Positions 11,902 through 26,900 of a stretch of DNA of 64,000 nt are shown piece after piece (position 1 is the first letter of the stretch; every line of letters starts with the position of its first letter). Under the pieces are notes generated by a model. The model searched no databases. It saw only the letters and a program-made list of their open reading frames with translations, and was not told the origin of the DNA. The DNA is from Chaetorhynchus papuensis (Eukaryota; Chordata; Aves; Passeriformes; Rhipiduridae). The stretch is taken from the NCBI GenBank assembly GCA_013396525.1, contig VWYX01000711.1, positions 186,001 to 250,000 on the forward strand, written 5' to 3'. The position numbers were made by a program, and so were the translations under genes.

Positions 11902-14900
11902 GTGAGGAGAGGCGCCGGGGGCGGGCGGGCCGGCACCCCGCACACCTTCCGCACCCTCCCGCTGCCGGGGCCGAGCCCTGTCCCTGGTGCTGATCTCGGA
12001 GTCGCTCCCCGGCAGGAATCGCTCTCCCCGGCGGCGGCGGCTGTGCGAGCCCCGGCTGCCGCTGTGCGAGGTGGATGTGGCAAACGCCTGGGGCAAACCT
12101 GAGCCGGCGCAGAGCTTTGGGAAAATTCAGGGATTTTGCTGTGTCTGGCTTGCACGCTGGGTGTCCTCTGGCCCTCGCGCTCCCCGGTTCACCTCTGAGG
12201 GACTCTACACAATACGAATTTCTCAGGTTTCTGTTAGACTTTAAAATGAGTGTTAGCTTACAGGTAATGCTGAGAAGACCTCCAGGTATCATCTCTGTTG
12301 TGACATTACTGGGCACAATATCAGCAATGGATCTGTAACTATCATTTTATAGCTTGTCTTGGAGTTGGAAAGAAGAGAATAGCTGATTTATATAATACCG
12401 AAACTACTGGGGGAAGTGCTTAGTTACATTATTTAAGGTCCTGCCTGAGAGCTGGACAGCACAGAGCCGTTCTCCAAGAGCAAGGTTCTCTTGGAATTGT
12501 GACGTCACACATTTCTTTCCAAGTGATGACTGCAAATAGCTGTTGGAGAAATTTATCCAACCACTTTTGGTATCTTTTGAGGTATTTGAAAGGGTAATGG
12601 TACTGTTGTTTAATGCATGGTAATATATCAGTTGTTTTGCATAGGTACATGTACATGTGTAGACAGCTTTCTGGCTTTTCTCAGTAGGAGCAGCTAGATA
12701 TTTTTAAGACAGTTACATTTTTGAGTATTTCATAGCCAAAAAATACATGCTTTTCCACATATTGAAATTGAGACCAGGTCGTTGTTACAGACCCCTAAAT
12801 ATTTCGGTATTGAGTGTACATGTGCATGAAAGGTTCCTTTAAAGTTCATGTTTCTGTATTGCCTTTCCAGGGTGAATTGTTAAACCCTTGCCGCTGCGAT
12901 GGCTCAGTACGATACACGCATCAGCTTTGCCTTTTAAAGTGGATAAGTGAAAGAGGGTCATGGACCTGTGAACTCTGCTGTTACAGATACCATGTTATAG
13001 CCATTAAAATGAAAAAGCCTTGCCAGGTAATTTGTTCTTTTAAAAAAAAAGTATATGTTTTCAGTCATTTTTAAAAACAAAATGATTCTTACTTTTACTT
13101 CCAAGGTTTTTGGAAAATACAGCAGAAGATTCTATATGCCTCACCAGCTAGCACTTGTACCCACTTGAAGCTGGTTTTTAAGACCAGTTACATATTAAAA
13201 TGTGTAGTGATTTGGTTCTGTTATGTTCTTCTAGATTTTGGCTTGCTGTAGAAATGGTTTTTAGAGGTTGGTAGATTCCATAAATCGTTAAATCATGCTG
13301 AGATGTGACAGAAAACTTGGATCTCCCAGATTCACTTTCTAAACTTTATACTTGTCTTTATTGTTTGTTAAAGACTCACTCAAAGGTTGATTCTGTTCAT
13401 TCTTCAAGCTTGGGGTCCAGGGGGGAGAGGCAAAGAAAGCTTCTGTTGTCTGTGTAGTCATCTACTGTAAAAAAAGTAAAAGGAGGTGACTTTTCAGTCT
13501 TGGCACAATTCAGAGTAGTAGAACAGTCCTAAAGTTCTGTCCACCCGTAGCTGTTTCAGAAGCTGAAATGTGCAGTAACATTTTCCACAGCTCTGTTTCA
13601 GCAGCACCAGAACATGCAGCTGGAAGTTAGAGTGTTGTAGTAGTGGTAGCATGTTCAGGGAGAGGCGGGGGAGAAACGCAAAGCTCCAGCAGATCTCTTA
13701 GGGAAGCCTTAATACCACTTTGCATATCAGAATTCTTTAGAGGCTTTAAATTCCATCCTTGGAAATTGTATTTTATAGCATCTGAGGAACACATTTAATA
13801 AGATAATTGTATCTTTTTTTAGTTTTGATCCTAAGAGCTCAGAGATGATGGAGCTCTCAAAGGCCAGAGCACTTGGGTCATTTGTCTGTGCCTGCATTTG
13901 ATTGGAGTTTTATAGAAAAGACATGGTTGGATGGTAATGGCAGTTGTGTGAACGTGATAAGCATTCCTTGGATACAGGATATCTGGAGTATTGGCTTATG
14001 GCTGTTCAGATTAGGGGCAAGTACTTTCAGAGCCAGTGGACTTCAATTTTTTTCCTTTATAAATCCCCAAGGGAAATTTTTGGTAAACTTTCCTGGATAG
14101 AATCTCTATGATGTAAAAAAGTAAAGTATTTGTAAAACACTCCAGAAAATGAAGGTGGTAGATTCTATTTCTACAGAGACATGGTTTGGCACGGGGTTTG
14201 ATCCTTTTGGCTTTTTTTAACCTTTTAAAAATCTTTATTTCTTGCATATCCACAGCAATCTCATCCTTTTCCTAGCAAAGATTATGATAGCAATAGTTTG
14301 CAGTTATAGTATCTGAAAATAGTTGTTAGACAGCAAAGACATGAAAATAGTTGTTAGACAGCAAAGACATGACACAGGTGTCTGCAGAGAGGCATCTAGT
14401 ACTATTTGAGATGTCCTAAGGTAGCCAAAATATGTACACAGAATAGCAGATATGACAGAACTTATGAAGGACTCTGGAGCTGCAGCTGGAGGCCAAGTGG
14501 ATATTAAAGGTCATCTGAAATGTCATTAGATATCTGTGTGTGGGCAGCAGAATCAAGCCCAATTCTGAAGAACAACTATTCAGTTTCTGTGGAAAAGAGA
14601 AGCAAAGAAGAGTCAATAGATGACACAGTAGGCAACAAAGTTTGGCCAAGCTTACAAGGGAAGTTGAAAGAAACTGAAGAGACAAAAGTTAAATGCCACT
14701 CACTGCATGAGTTGTCACCTTTTTTTTCTTTTTTCTCGGGGGGTGGAGGGAAAGAAACCAGATTTGTGTTTCTCATTCAATAGCTAAATACTTGATTTAT
14801 TCTGAACCCTGTCTTTCATTTTTTCGGTAAGTCATTTAAGTCTGTCCTTTTTTATTCTTGACAAAATAGCATACAAAAAGATTTTATGGAGTTGCAACTC

Positions 14901-17900
14901 AAATAATAAGTTAGACATGCAATCCTGAGGTCAAATTCCTGACACCAAAAAGATGACCCATCTCTTTGAAGGAACACACTAGTACCTTTCTCAGTCTCCT
15001 ACACAGAATATTCCTCTTGTAGTTACAGAATCTAAAAGGAAGTCTCAAAACTGCAGTTGTCTGTGTAATTTTATAAGGGGAATCAGTCATAAAATGTTCT
15101 CCCTCCTCCCCCATATTCTTGACTGTAATAGTATTGGCCATTTTTAACAGCTGTCTTGGCTTAAACTTCTGGACAGGTTCTGAGTTGTTTTCTACACTAC
15201 ACAAAAGCTCATTTTAAGGTAACTTTCTGGTTAGTTTTGGCAAAAAGCTAAGGGTGAGACCATTTCAATACAGAAGGAATTTAAAACATCTTCAGCTGAA
15301 GTAGTGAATGTACTTAAAAGTTCCCAGGAAAGGAGGACTTCTTGCATTATGTCAGATACAATATTTGGACGAGAGTAGTTTACTCTCTCAACAACCAATA
15401 GTCTGCCTCAGTCCATCTTCCCAGAATTGTCTCTACCAATCTTTAACTTATTAGAACTTTGTAGGCAGTGTCATAGGAGAGAAAACTGATGCTATTAACA
15501 AAACCAGCTTTTTCTCAGGTGAATGTAGATTTACACCAGGTCTATGCAGACTTGGTCTATCTGCATTCAGGTCTATGCAGATTTACACCAGCTCTTCAGG
15601 TTTGCTTTCATGTCATGTATATAAGGAATGTAAAAATGTGAGGGACTTAAGAAGTAAGAGATTTTTCTATATTTTCATTCAGAACATTGGAATAGATGTG
15701 GATATTCCATTTAATATCTAATATGTTCTATTGTTTCTTTTACTTCATGGAAGGCAAAGTAATCCACAAGGGATGCCTCTTTTTGGGCAGTGCATTCAAG
15801 AAGCAAAATACTTCTATTCCAAGAGAAATTTTTCCAGTGTCACTGTTCCAGTTCCAGTTTCAGCAGCTACTATATAATTTACTTTTAAGAAGCCAACCCT
15901 GGAAACACATAGATTTTATTATAGGAATAAACATTAAAACATTTAAAAAAACCCAAATTAACCCATGGGCTAACATGGAAGATGAGCACACAAACAAGCT
16001 GATGATGTTTTATATGATGTATAACAGAGAAATGCAGATTTGGAATTCTTTAGTATCCTTCTTAGGTTCATATCAGAAAGACATATTTAACCTTGCACTA
16101 GTCCATTAACAAAAGCACATGTTCCTGCTGCTGGACTTGCTCCTTTTGGCAGGGTGGAATTTAATCCAGTAATAGGCAGGGCTATGTTAAAAACTAGAAA
16201 CTTCCCTCTGCCTCAAACTATAATGAGAGGAGCTGGAACAAATACTGCTCTGGGCAGGGAGTTTTGGAAGGGCTTTTTGAAAAGACATAAAAAGGAGAGA
16301 GAAACTTCAAATGTAGGACTTGGAAAAAAAATCCACTTAGAATTAAATTTTAGATTAACAAAGAGAAAAAAAGCGCAAAAAGAAATATTTGTTATTATTT
16401 TGTTAAGGTTATAATTTGTACAGATTTCCTTCCTAGAGGAAATACATTCCTAAAAGAAATATAAACACATTGTTTTGTTTTCACTGGCGCCATCTAATTT
16501 TTAAGCTGTTAGGAGATTAGTTCACTAGATTTGCACTTAAGTATGAATGTGTATTGAAGAATGTCAATGCTCTTGTAAGATTCAGAAATAATGTTTGAAA
16601 GTGGAATAGAATCATGCAAAAGTTGAGAATATATACTTCGGTGCTAAAACCTGTCATTTCTGTAAGTGAGTAGTAAAGATATTTAGAGAGTAGCCTTTTC
16701 TGGACTGTTACTAGTCTACCATAAAATCGTGTTACATTAGATGTTTAATAAATCCTGTTCATTAAAACATTATATTCTGGTACTTTGGTGGAATGGACCT
16801 ATTCTGAAAGTGATACGGTAGATGGATGTGCTAATTTAAAACCTAATTGTGTGGCAATCTGACATCAGAAAAATCACAAAACTTACTTTAAAAAGTAAAT
16901 GCTTACTTGTTAGGCCTAATTTCTTAAAATAGAAAAAAATTAAGGTGGTACTTCTCAAAAGGAAAGACTTCACTTCTCCAAATTTTTTTTAATGTGCTTA
17001 ATCCTCACCCATTTGAGTAAACTCACTGGCATCAACTAGATAAGCATGAGCAAAACTGTAGCAGACTGCAGGTATGTGAATGCATGTTACATTAAAAAGT
17101 GTGAAAGTCAAGTTCTTCAGATGCTTCAGTATGGAGGCCAGTGTCCAGAAAAAATTGTGTAGTAAATGTTTAGTAAAAGTTTTTGCTAATGACTATGCTC
17201 AGCTGGATGACAGCACTGAGTTCTTCCAGGCATAACTAAGAAGGGGAAAGGGACAGGGCTGAAATCTCCAATGATGCTTTCTAAACTGTACTAAGAACAA
17301 TTAATGTCACTCCCTGTACGGAAGATCCAGAAGGATACGTTGTGCTATTCCGTATCTCAGTGGACAAAGATGAACAGAAAGGATTGTTCCAATACTGGAC
17401 AATTTAGAAAGAAGTTTGAAGAGATAATGGACAAATCTATGGTACACTAGCCTTGGTACTGAGACTCCTGGTACACTAGCCATTTCTAACTGTAATTGAG
17501 TTTTTGGCATCTCAAATGGGATGTGTTTTGACAGGCCTCTTGAAAAGAGAATAATGAAGCTTTGCAGGAACCCTTTGAATGTGAAGGCACTGTGTAAGGG
17601 CTGTTGGAAAATAAAATACTTGGCTGAGATAGGTATCATGAACTGAATGGAAATGAGATTCAGTGCCTCAGTAATCATTAGAAAGTAATTAATATGTCAA
17701 TAAATGCCTGGAAGGACTTAAAAAATCAAATCAAGTCTTTTTAATTTCATGTGATGGAGAAGAGAGTCCATCATAGTGGAGAAGGAAAGCCAGTAACATG
17801 GTCAAAGTAGTAGACTAAAAGGAATTGTATTTGAAGCAGTTTTGTACTTGCTAAGAAAATTACTTGCGTCATGCAATTAATAGATGTGTTACAGCAATTG

Positions 17901-20900
17901 AAACTTAAGATAAAAGTGATATGAGAAATTAATTTTTTATGTTTGAATAGTCTTAGATATGCTACATAGAAAGCACATGCAAGTTTTAGAAACAGTGAGA
18001 CCAAGAGGATCCAAATACATATTTAAATTTAAGATAATTCCTGGGTTACAGAATGAATTCATGTATTGGAGGGATGAGTCTATACTGCTTGAGGAAGGCT
18101 GGGACATGAAAATCCTAGAGATTTTAATGAACCTAATAGAATGGTAAAATCTGTACAAAAAGTGGTAGAAAGAGACTAATGCTTTAGTTTTGACAGGAGA
18201 GAGAAATCTGAAACAGAAAACTAGATGTCAGTCATTAGCATAGATATAGTAGCTGTACTTCTCACACTCATTTTTTTGTAAGCATCTGCTTTTGGCTACT
18301 TCTAGGGAGAATTTACTAGATGAGATAGACCTTTTAATCTGATACACTCAGTCATCTCAGTGACTGCACTGGGTAGATGGTGATTATGATCAGTTGTAAG
18401 TAGCGTGCTTAATGAGTTTAGAAACAAGAGGTTAGCAGAGCTCTTGGAGAGGGCATTTGAGGGTTTTTTCTGTGGTGGGAAAAGCAAAATACATTTTCTG
18501 GTTACTTTCCGTGAAAGATCTGAAGGTAAATGAGAGACTGGAAAAGAGAATTGGGTAAGCAATTGTCAGTGGTGCAGAGTACAGAGAGTATAGAAGAGAG
18601 GACTGTAAAAATGTCACCACCGACTTAAAAACAGAAATGCAAAAAATAGAGGGCACCAAAGAGAAAATTCTGATGGGATAATGAATTTCTTGTTGTGTTT
18701 TCTTTGTTTTCTTGTAATTAATGCATAGAGAGACTTGGAAATAAAAGGAGTAGAGAACTGGCAAATAAAGGCAGCAAAAATTTGTGGAGACAAAAGTCAG
18801 TTTAGCTTGAGAAAAACATTTGGTTGGCCATTTGAATGAGAGAGCACATTTTTCACAGAGCAGGTGAGCAGCCCACTGGTGCACTGCTAGGAGCTGAATA
18901 TTTGGCTGTTAGCATATGGCGCTGAAGGAGTGCAAGGTGGGCATTACAGTGCAAAGGAGGAACAAAGCTTTAGAAACTTTAGAAAAATTGATAGAATTGA
19001 TAACTAATGACAAGTGAGAGAGAACAGGGGGTGGAAGAATATCATAAGTACCAATGATCAGAAAGTCATGAAATAATGAAGAAAAATAGTTGAACAAAGG
19101 AACTGATTCTGTCATCACAGTGAGAGTTGGGTAGGGATAGAGAAGAATTGATAACAAAAGACTAGATACTGACTACAAGTACTGAAGCATATTTGTAAGT
19201 GATGAGGAGAAATTAAATTCACCTTAAGAGGTCAGAGCAGACATCAAATGGGAGCTAAAGCCATCAGGAAGGAATATGGGGGTTTACAGAGAAAGTCAAA
19301 CAGTTTAGCAGTTCTCTCAGACTTCTAAGTACATACTAAGGTAATCAAGTAGAATACAAAACTAAAAAAAGCAGAGCATACTTTAAAAAAAGAATAGTAT
19401 TGAAAGTACGTGGGTGTGTGCCCCTCATACGTTACTCTTTTATTTTCTGTAGCTTATTAAAAAAGCAATTGCTTTCTGTTTTTATTTTGTGAGCTGTGTA
19501 GATTGTGCTCAAGGCAGTTTGACTGCTAGAATAGTGTGAAGAAACAGTACAATGTAAACTGTGAATGGTACTAGGAAATAAATTTTTAATTACAAGTGTC
19601 ATCCTGATCTAGTGGTACGACATACAATATAGATTTAAAGAGTGGCAAAAAAATGGTGTATTAATTAGTGAGTTAACTACTTCAGGGAAAAAAAGGTGGA
19701 TTCCTTCAGCCTAAGATTTTCATGGGGCACAATAAGTGGCATGACATACAGTGCCAGGTTGTTTTTCAGAGGAAATATATCGAATAACAGTTGATGCTGG
19801 AAATATAAGCATAAATTACATATTTGCAACAGACTTCATTATAAAAAAATCCAAAATTAAAAGAGTGTGAATTGGAATCAGGGTTGCTACATATACAATG
19901 GTGCTGCCATTTGAAATGCTAAGAATATCTAATGATGCAAGTCTTAAGACATGGTGTCAGACCTGCATTCAGGAACTTTTGTGTTACTGGTTTTTTGTCA
20001 TTTTCTGTTTGCTTGAGTGTTTTCCCAATAGCTTGATCTGCTAGAAATTTGTTTAGTGATCAAGGATTTCTTAGTTTTCACAATACAAATTTCAGTCTTT
20101 TTGTCATATGTCAAAAATCCCGATTATTCAAGTATTTAATTCCTATCAACAATATAGTGAAAAATATTGAAACCAAGAGGTGGTTGTTTCAGCAGGCTTC
20201 TTCTATTTCTTAATATGAAAAATTGTTAATACACGATGGTGTACTGCTTTCATACCGTGTGTCTATGATTCCTTAGTTTATGATGGTTTGGCAAATGCAA
20301 GTGGCCCGCTCTGAGCACCAAATACTCTCATAATGTCCTGACATCTCTACCAGTCTGTGTTAACTCTGAGGTGTCCCTGTAGTTTTATCCACAACTGAAA
20401 TTTGTCAAAGAAAGTTTTATTAAATTAATTTTGAGACTTCCTTTTAATACTTCTGGTTTTGAATGTTGGTCCCTTCTCACAGAAGTCTTCAGTGATTCAC
20501 CCCAATGACTGGCGGTCATGTCAACTTCTTTCTTAATTTGCTTTATTGGGGAGATAGCTTTTGCACCTATTGCACTTGGATTTTTAGATTTTTTTGGTCC
20601 CACACGTAGATTGAAAGTGGATGTTTGCTATTCATTCTGAAGTCTTTCTTGTTGCTTCAGCAGTGTGCAGAGAATAGCCCCTGCCTGCTTTCATGCCTAC
20701 AGTGCAACAGTGAAGGAACATTTTGACCTCAGTCTCTTCGAAGTACTTGTCTGAGTCAGAGCACCCTCATTGTTTGTTTTGCCTGCATGACTCTCTTCCC
20801 ATGGGGTTCTTTCTTCTTGTTTTAATTTATTTCAACTTCCCTTTTAATTTTATTTCTTAATGTCTTTTTTTTTTCTCCTCCTTTTGTTTACATTTCAGTG

Positions 20901-23900
20901 AAGCTCATGGAGAATGAGTTTTCTCATCCTTGGCCACATGCTGTTTCCTTACTCCCTACTCTGTTTGTGTGTATGTGTCCCATTTTTGCATATTTTTCTG
21001 GCAGTGTCTTCCCTCCAGGGCAGCATTGAGTTTTGTGACAAGCATATTCCAAGTACCGGAATGCTACTGTTACCCACACAAACCATATTAGTGGGTGGAG
21101 GCTATTTCCTAAACTAAGGCTCATTTTTCTCTTCCTTTATGGCCAAAGAACAGATATAATAAGATAATTCCTTAGTAGTTTCACAAAGTCATGAACCTTA
21201 CCATCAAGACGAAATACTAGCTAGCTTTACGTGTATTTAACTACTCTCCTAACACTGGAAGCGTATTCTTCCAAGCACTCCAAGGATTTTGGGAAAGGCG
21301 AATTCCATAAAACTGGCAGCCAGGAAACTGCTTCTGAAGAAAATGAGAAGAAACTTCAGTATGCCTTCTTTTCTTTCATGCTAAGGAGACTCCCTCTGGT
21401 CCCTGGGCAAGAACAGACAGACAGAAAGTCTACATCTTAATGGAACACTTTATGTATCTCTCATTGCTTTATCTGAGAAATCTGCAGTTTACAATCTACT
21501 AGAGCTTGTGGTTACTCCCAGCACTTCATGTTCCTCCTTGAATGACTAAATCCTGCATCTGTTTCAGGGCTGCTCTTTCATAGGAAGAGAGTAATACGAC
21601 AAATTTTACTTGAAGGAATGGGTGTAACAGCTGATGTGAGCTCACTGAGTCATATCAGAATAACACAAATAGAATATGGGAGACTTTCACTTTAAGCTTT
21701 TTCCTGCACCTGCAGCACTGTTCATCCATGTAGCCACTATCTTTAGTGACCATAAAAACCATTGTAAGCTCAAATCATTTGATGTCACTTTCCAAAAAGG
21801 ACACTTTGCTGACTTAAAATCCTTCTGAAGGTAACGTCCTCCTCACCCTCTATTTACAGAGTATTGCATATCATCTCATTGCCTTCTGGATGCTTGCACC
21901 AAATAGAAATTTGATTAATAACTGATGCTTTTCTGGTATCTGTCAAACTTAGGGAAAGATCTTCATATCCTCCACTTATATCCCAGGATAAGCAGAGGGA
22001 CCTTCAAATACATCTTGTAGAAATGCATTCATGGGTGCATCATCGCTTGGTACAACTACCTCAAAGGAGGTTGTAGTGAGGGGGGTTTGGCCTCTTCTCC
22101 CAAGTGAGGAACAAGCAATAGGACAAGAGGAAATGGCCTCAAGTTGTGCCCAGGGAGGTTTTGATTGGAGATTAGCAAAAATTGCCTCATCAAAAGGGTG
22201 GTCAGGCATGGAAACAGGCTGCCCAGGGAAGTGGTGAAATTACTATCTCTGGAAATGTTCAAAAGGCATGTGGATGTGGCACTTGGGAATATGATTTAGT
22301 GCTGAATGCAGTGATGCTAGGTCAATGGTTGGACTTGATGATCTTAGACATCTTCTGCAACTTTAAGATTCCATGATCCTATAATCCCTGGGATTTCAAA
22401 ATCCTCTACTTCAGCCCGTCCTTTCCTTCCAATAGCCTTGGTTAAAAATCTAGAAAATATGTGAAATTGCTAGTTATTCTAGGGAAGTGTGCCTACTTCA
22501 GAGTTTCTTCACTGAGAATTGATGTCATGTACTTGAGTGTGTTCAGAAATTTGTGGAAAATATGTGCATTCAGCAGGAAGAGTTTATGGCTGTTGTAATT
22601 TTAAAAGCTTATCCTTCCGCTGAGCCTTTCCCTCCTGCTTTTGTAGATCTCACTGATACAGTTACTGTGAACCTAGCCCCAGCAATTAAGCCTACAAGAT
22701 CTAAGGACTTCAGCCTTCTAGTCTAGACTGTTTCAGAATAGAAAGCAGCTTCAGTAGTTTAAATACTCCCAGATGTCCTGGTGTTCATCATGTGACCACA
22801 AGCAAATCTTTGTCTTCATTGCACAACTCTCATGCATCAGGTCCTCATTATAACCTTCAAAACTCTTCCTTCCTTGTTTGGATTCAGAGATACAGGCTTC
22901 CAACCTGTTTACTTAAAAATCATCTAGAATTTCTGCAGTGTTATGTCCTACAATCCTGTGTTAGTACATCTGAAGTGTGGGTAAGATAGCCATGTCTTTG
23001 TCCCAGTGTCACTCTCTCTGTTTTCATCACCACTTCTCTGGGCAACCTGTTCCAGTGTCTCACTACCCTCACTGCAAAGAATTTTCTCCCAATATCTAAT
23101 CTAAACCTACTCTTTTGGTTTAAAGTTGCTAAACCTCATCCTATCACTACAGTCCCTGATAAAGGCTCCCTCCCTCTTTCCTGTTGTCCCTCCTGTGAGG
23201 GAAGAGAGATCTGTAGAATATGTTTTATGATAAGAAAAAGAAAAGTACTTCAGAAAGCTAATTATATACAAACTCAAATCCATGTATGCCTCCAAAGGGG
23301 CGGTTAATTTGTACATCTCATGTTTATTTTCATTACTAAAGGAAAAGCAGTTTCAGAAAACTTCTATATCTGCTGGAAGACAGCAGTCCAACTGTTCAGA
23401 CTGTCTGTGGCACTCAGCATCTCTGGAGGTTGTGGGTCCAAAGTTGCAGCTGTTTAGCTTTCTGCTGGAGGATTCCACCACTGGACTTGCTTATTGTGTT
23501 GGTTGAGAGTCTGGGCTGCTTCACTTTGCTGGACCATGAGCAGGCATTCACAAAGTGCCATTTTAAAGGCTGTTCTACTGGAAAGTTGCTGAAGCTTGTT
23601 TTCACAGTCACAAGAAAATGCCAACCTTTCCCCTTCAACACCTCATTCCAAGTTCCCAGCATAGCAAAAAACTGTCTGGTGTCAGTATACTGGCTATTTT
23701 AATGATTTTTTTAATAGAGTTTTTTATTATAGTGATTCATAGTCAGTCTTCTGTAACTCAGAGTTAGATGGTGGATAAGTTACTAAGCCAGGACTGACTG
23801 GACAAACCTACCTGAAGAAGAGTATTAGGTCATCTCTTTACCACGTGTCTGAGCCACTTACCTCTTTGAGTGCTGAGCCATGAGATCTTACACTACCTAT

Positions 23901-26900
23901 TTCACAGTCCTGAGACATGTTCCATTAGCTCAGTCTGCAGTCACCAGTCTTAGATGCTCTGCACTTTCTCAGCTCAAGGGCTTGATGTTTCCCAGAGTCT
24001 AATGAGTAAGTGAGAATTCCATCTGAGATGGAGAAACACTCCCTGCTTTTTCATTAGACATCATCCATACAAGGATGAGTTGTCCACAAACTCTGGATAT
24101 CAAGAAATTTTTGTCTGACTACAGTGGCAGAACCACGGCCTTTTGAAGATCTATTTCCCTGTTTCTATCCATTCAGAAAGGTGAAAAAGAATCATAGGAT
24201 CATAGAATGGTTTGGGTTGGAAGGGACCTTAAAGACACCGTGGTTCCAATGCCCCCTGCCATGGGCAGGGATGACACTCGGTAGATGAGGTTGCTTAGAG
24301 TCCCACCTAACCTGGCCTTCAACACTTCCAGAGATGGGACATCCATAGCCTCTCTGGGCAACCTGTTGCAGTGCTTCATCACCCTCTGAGAAAAGAATTG
24401 CTTCCTATTTTTTTTTTCTTTTTTTTTCAAGTGGGTAGCAAGTTATTTCAGGGCTTATATCCTACAGGACCACTAAGGTGTTTTTCTAAGAGTGTTCTAA
24501 ACTAGTTTCATCAGAGCTCAAGTGTTACTGTTAATATTGGTAAGGAATCCAGAGACAGTGCTGACTGTAGGGTGGAACAATCTTAAGAGCTTCTGTTCTG
24601 AAAAGAAGACCAACAGCTCCATCATATGTATTCAGTGAATGTAAAGAGGGGACGATTGTCTAGAAACAACAAAACGTGCCGGTCTTTACAGTCATAAATT
24701 TAAGAAATGACAGTTGTAGAACAGTAAGTGGTTCTTCCATAAGTGTGTTTTCCATATGGACAGCATGTACTTACCTCTCATTCTTTTTCGGTGCTTTTGG
24801 TGGTTGAGAGAAACTGATGGTATTTTTATTTTATGTCTGTATTTGTACTGCAAGAGAAGGCACATAGCTTATGTGAAAGTCATATACATACCATTAAGCC
24901 AAGAACAATTTATAGTTTAGGAATTTTCAAGCACAATGATATGAATGGATATTAAAGTCTTTGGTATTGCAACCATTGCTTCTTGCAGCACTATGATTGC
25001 TGATGCGCAATGTAACAAGTCAGACAGCTGGGAATTTTCAGTGTTCAAAAGCATATTGTGCAATTTAATTTAATTACACCAAGGGATTTCAGACATATTC
25101 ATGATATGGTTAGAGAAGGAGAGAGTTTCTGGTATAGTGTATAATATAAAGGCAGCTATTCTCTTTTTTTATAGATAGAGCTATAATATTAGATGACATG
25201 TAGTATCTAAATTGCCACTCTCTGTAATTAAGCACTACAGCTTATATGTTTTTATAAAAATGGAATCTTATAAGTTAGTGAGTGATCAAAACCACGGCTA
25301 CCCAAGCTATTAGAAAAAATTCAGTACTGATTCAAAAAACAGCACCTGTTAGTGTAGAGTTGTGGTTATTTAGCAGTACCTGAAAAAATGAATGAAATTG
25401 ACTTTTAAAGTTTTGCTGTTTAATATATACTTAAATAACAACTTAATAATAACATATTTATTAATAATAATTTAAACATGAATACATTATACTAATTCTC
25501 ATAAATCTTATGCATATTTTTAAAGCCTTCTAGTTATTATACGTAATATATGTGATATATAAAACATATAATTAATACTAATTAATAAATTATAATTAAT
25601 AAATAACTTAATTCTTCCACTAGGCCAAATTTTCAAACAGTGTATTATTTACCATACTCATTTGCACAGTCTAAAATTTTATAATTATGACTAACTTCTC
25701 TTTAAGTGAAGAGTTATTGCTGATTTAATTAACTATAGGATCACTCTAATTGATTTGCTAATCTAATAAATTACATTCAAATTGACTTTTAAAACAGACT
25801 CTGGCAGGTTTCATACAACCCAGAACCCAGGATTGTCTTCTTCATGATTACATGCTAGCATATAATAGCTTGGTATTCTTACCATCCTGCCTTCTAACCT
25901 TTGTCCAAGATACACGTTATCTTACTTAGGGATTAGACAAGGCAACAACCTGAACTCGGGATACGTTTCTTGAGTCTTTTTGTTGCTCTTAAAATCTGAA
26001 GTACTCTTTGTTTCACATCTTAAAAAAACCCACATGAAATCAGGATTGCTTCTTCCCTCATGAGCATCTTCCAGATTTTCGTATGAAAATTCTGATTGCA
26101 GTCTGTCAATTAGTTTTTGCTCAGGGCCAAAAGGAGCAGAGGCCAGTATTTGTACTCAGCTGATTTCTGGTGAGGTTGTACCCTTCACTGCTGAAACACA
26201 TCACTGCCGTATTGCAGGCAAGAAGACTGAACAGGGAAGGTGCAGCTCCCTAACTAAAGGTGGGGAGTTACTTTGTTCCAGAACTACTGCTCAACTATTG
26301 TGAATAATGTTGTTGCAGGATGCAGGGAAATCCAGTGACAATACATGGTGATGTTTCTTGATTGCATGTCTTTGGATTCATAGAGTGTCTAGAAGCAGAT
26401 AGTGGAAAGCTGTAATTATTATGTACTTCAAAGAAAACAATGCTTTACAACTAAACTGTGCTTACCCAATCGAATATGTTTGTGCAGCTACACTTTTAGG
26501 GCCCTCTTTCAGTCTTCTTTCAGTGAACTGGAAACTTTGAACTCTAAAATTCCAATTACATGGCATTTCTTTCACTTTCACATAATTTCTATGGTTCTTT
26601 TCCATTAAAGCCTTTCCATGGCTTCTTTTTCTGCATCCAGAGCCCACTGAAATATGTCAGTGACAGAAATAGTTCCTGATGCTTTCTTTGTACCATACTA
26701 AAATAATTTCCCTACTTATCCCTATGGAGATGATGTGAACAGAGTAATCAATTTCATTTGCTTTCCCTTTGGTTCAGTGAACATCTATGTATTGTATGGG
26801 AACTGGAAGTGTTCCAAAAAATTACTTGGAAGAAGTTCTACTATTGAATATCCTGAATAACACAGAAATCTCAGTTATTAAAATAGCATCCTTAGAGGTG

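Larger units (their letters stand above)
10990..12110. promoter_or_regulatory. CpG island covering the MARCHF11 promoter region and exon 1
   Basis: Base composition changes abruptly from AT-rich flanks to strongly GC-rich, CpG-dense sequence near 10990 and falls back after about 12110. The island spans exon 1 and its donor, so transcription probably starts inside or just upstream of the N run. No TATA box is visible, as usual for CpG-island promoters. Several runs of four to six G on the + strand (for example 11155-11200) could form G-quadruplexes. The exact start site is not visible. Confidence 0.75.

Noticed and set aside
10797..12316. Three overlapping minus-strand ORFs of 391-467 codons across the CpG island
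   Set aside because: They run through 236 Ns and are open only because GC-rich DNA has few stop codons. Composition is Pro/Arg/Ala-rich with no domain, and they are antisense to the real exon 1.
15696..16109. 137-codon ORF in intron 2
   Set aside because: AT-rich chance frame with no family resemblance and no flanking splice sites that fit the MARCHF11 frame.
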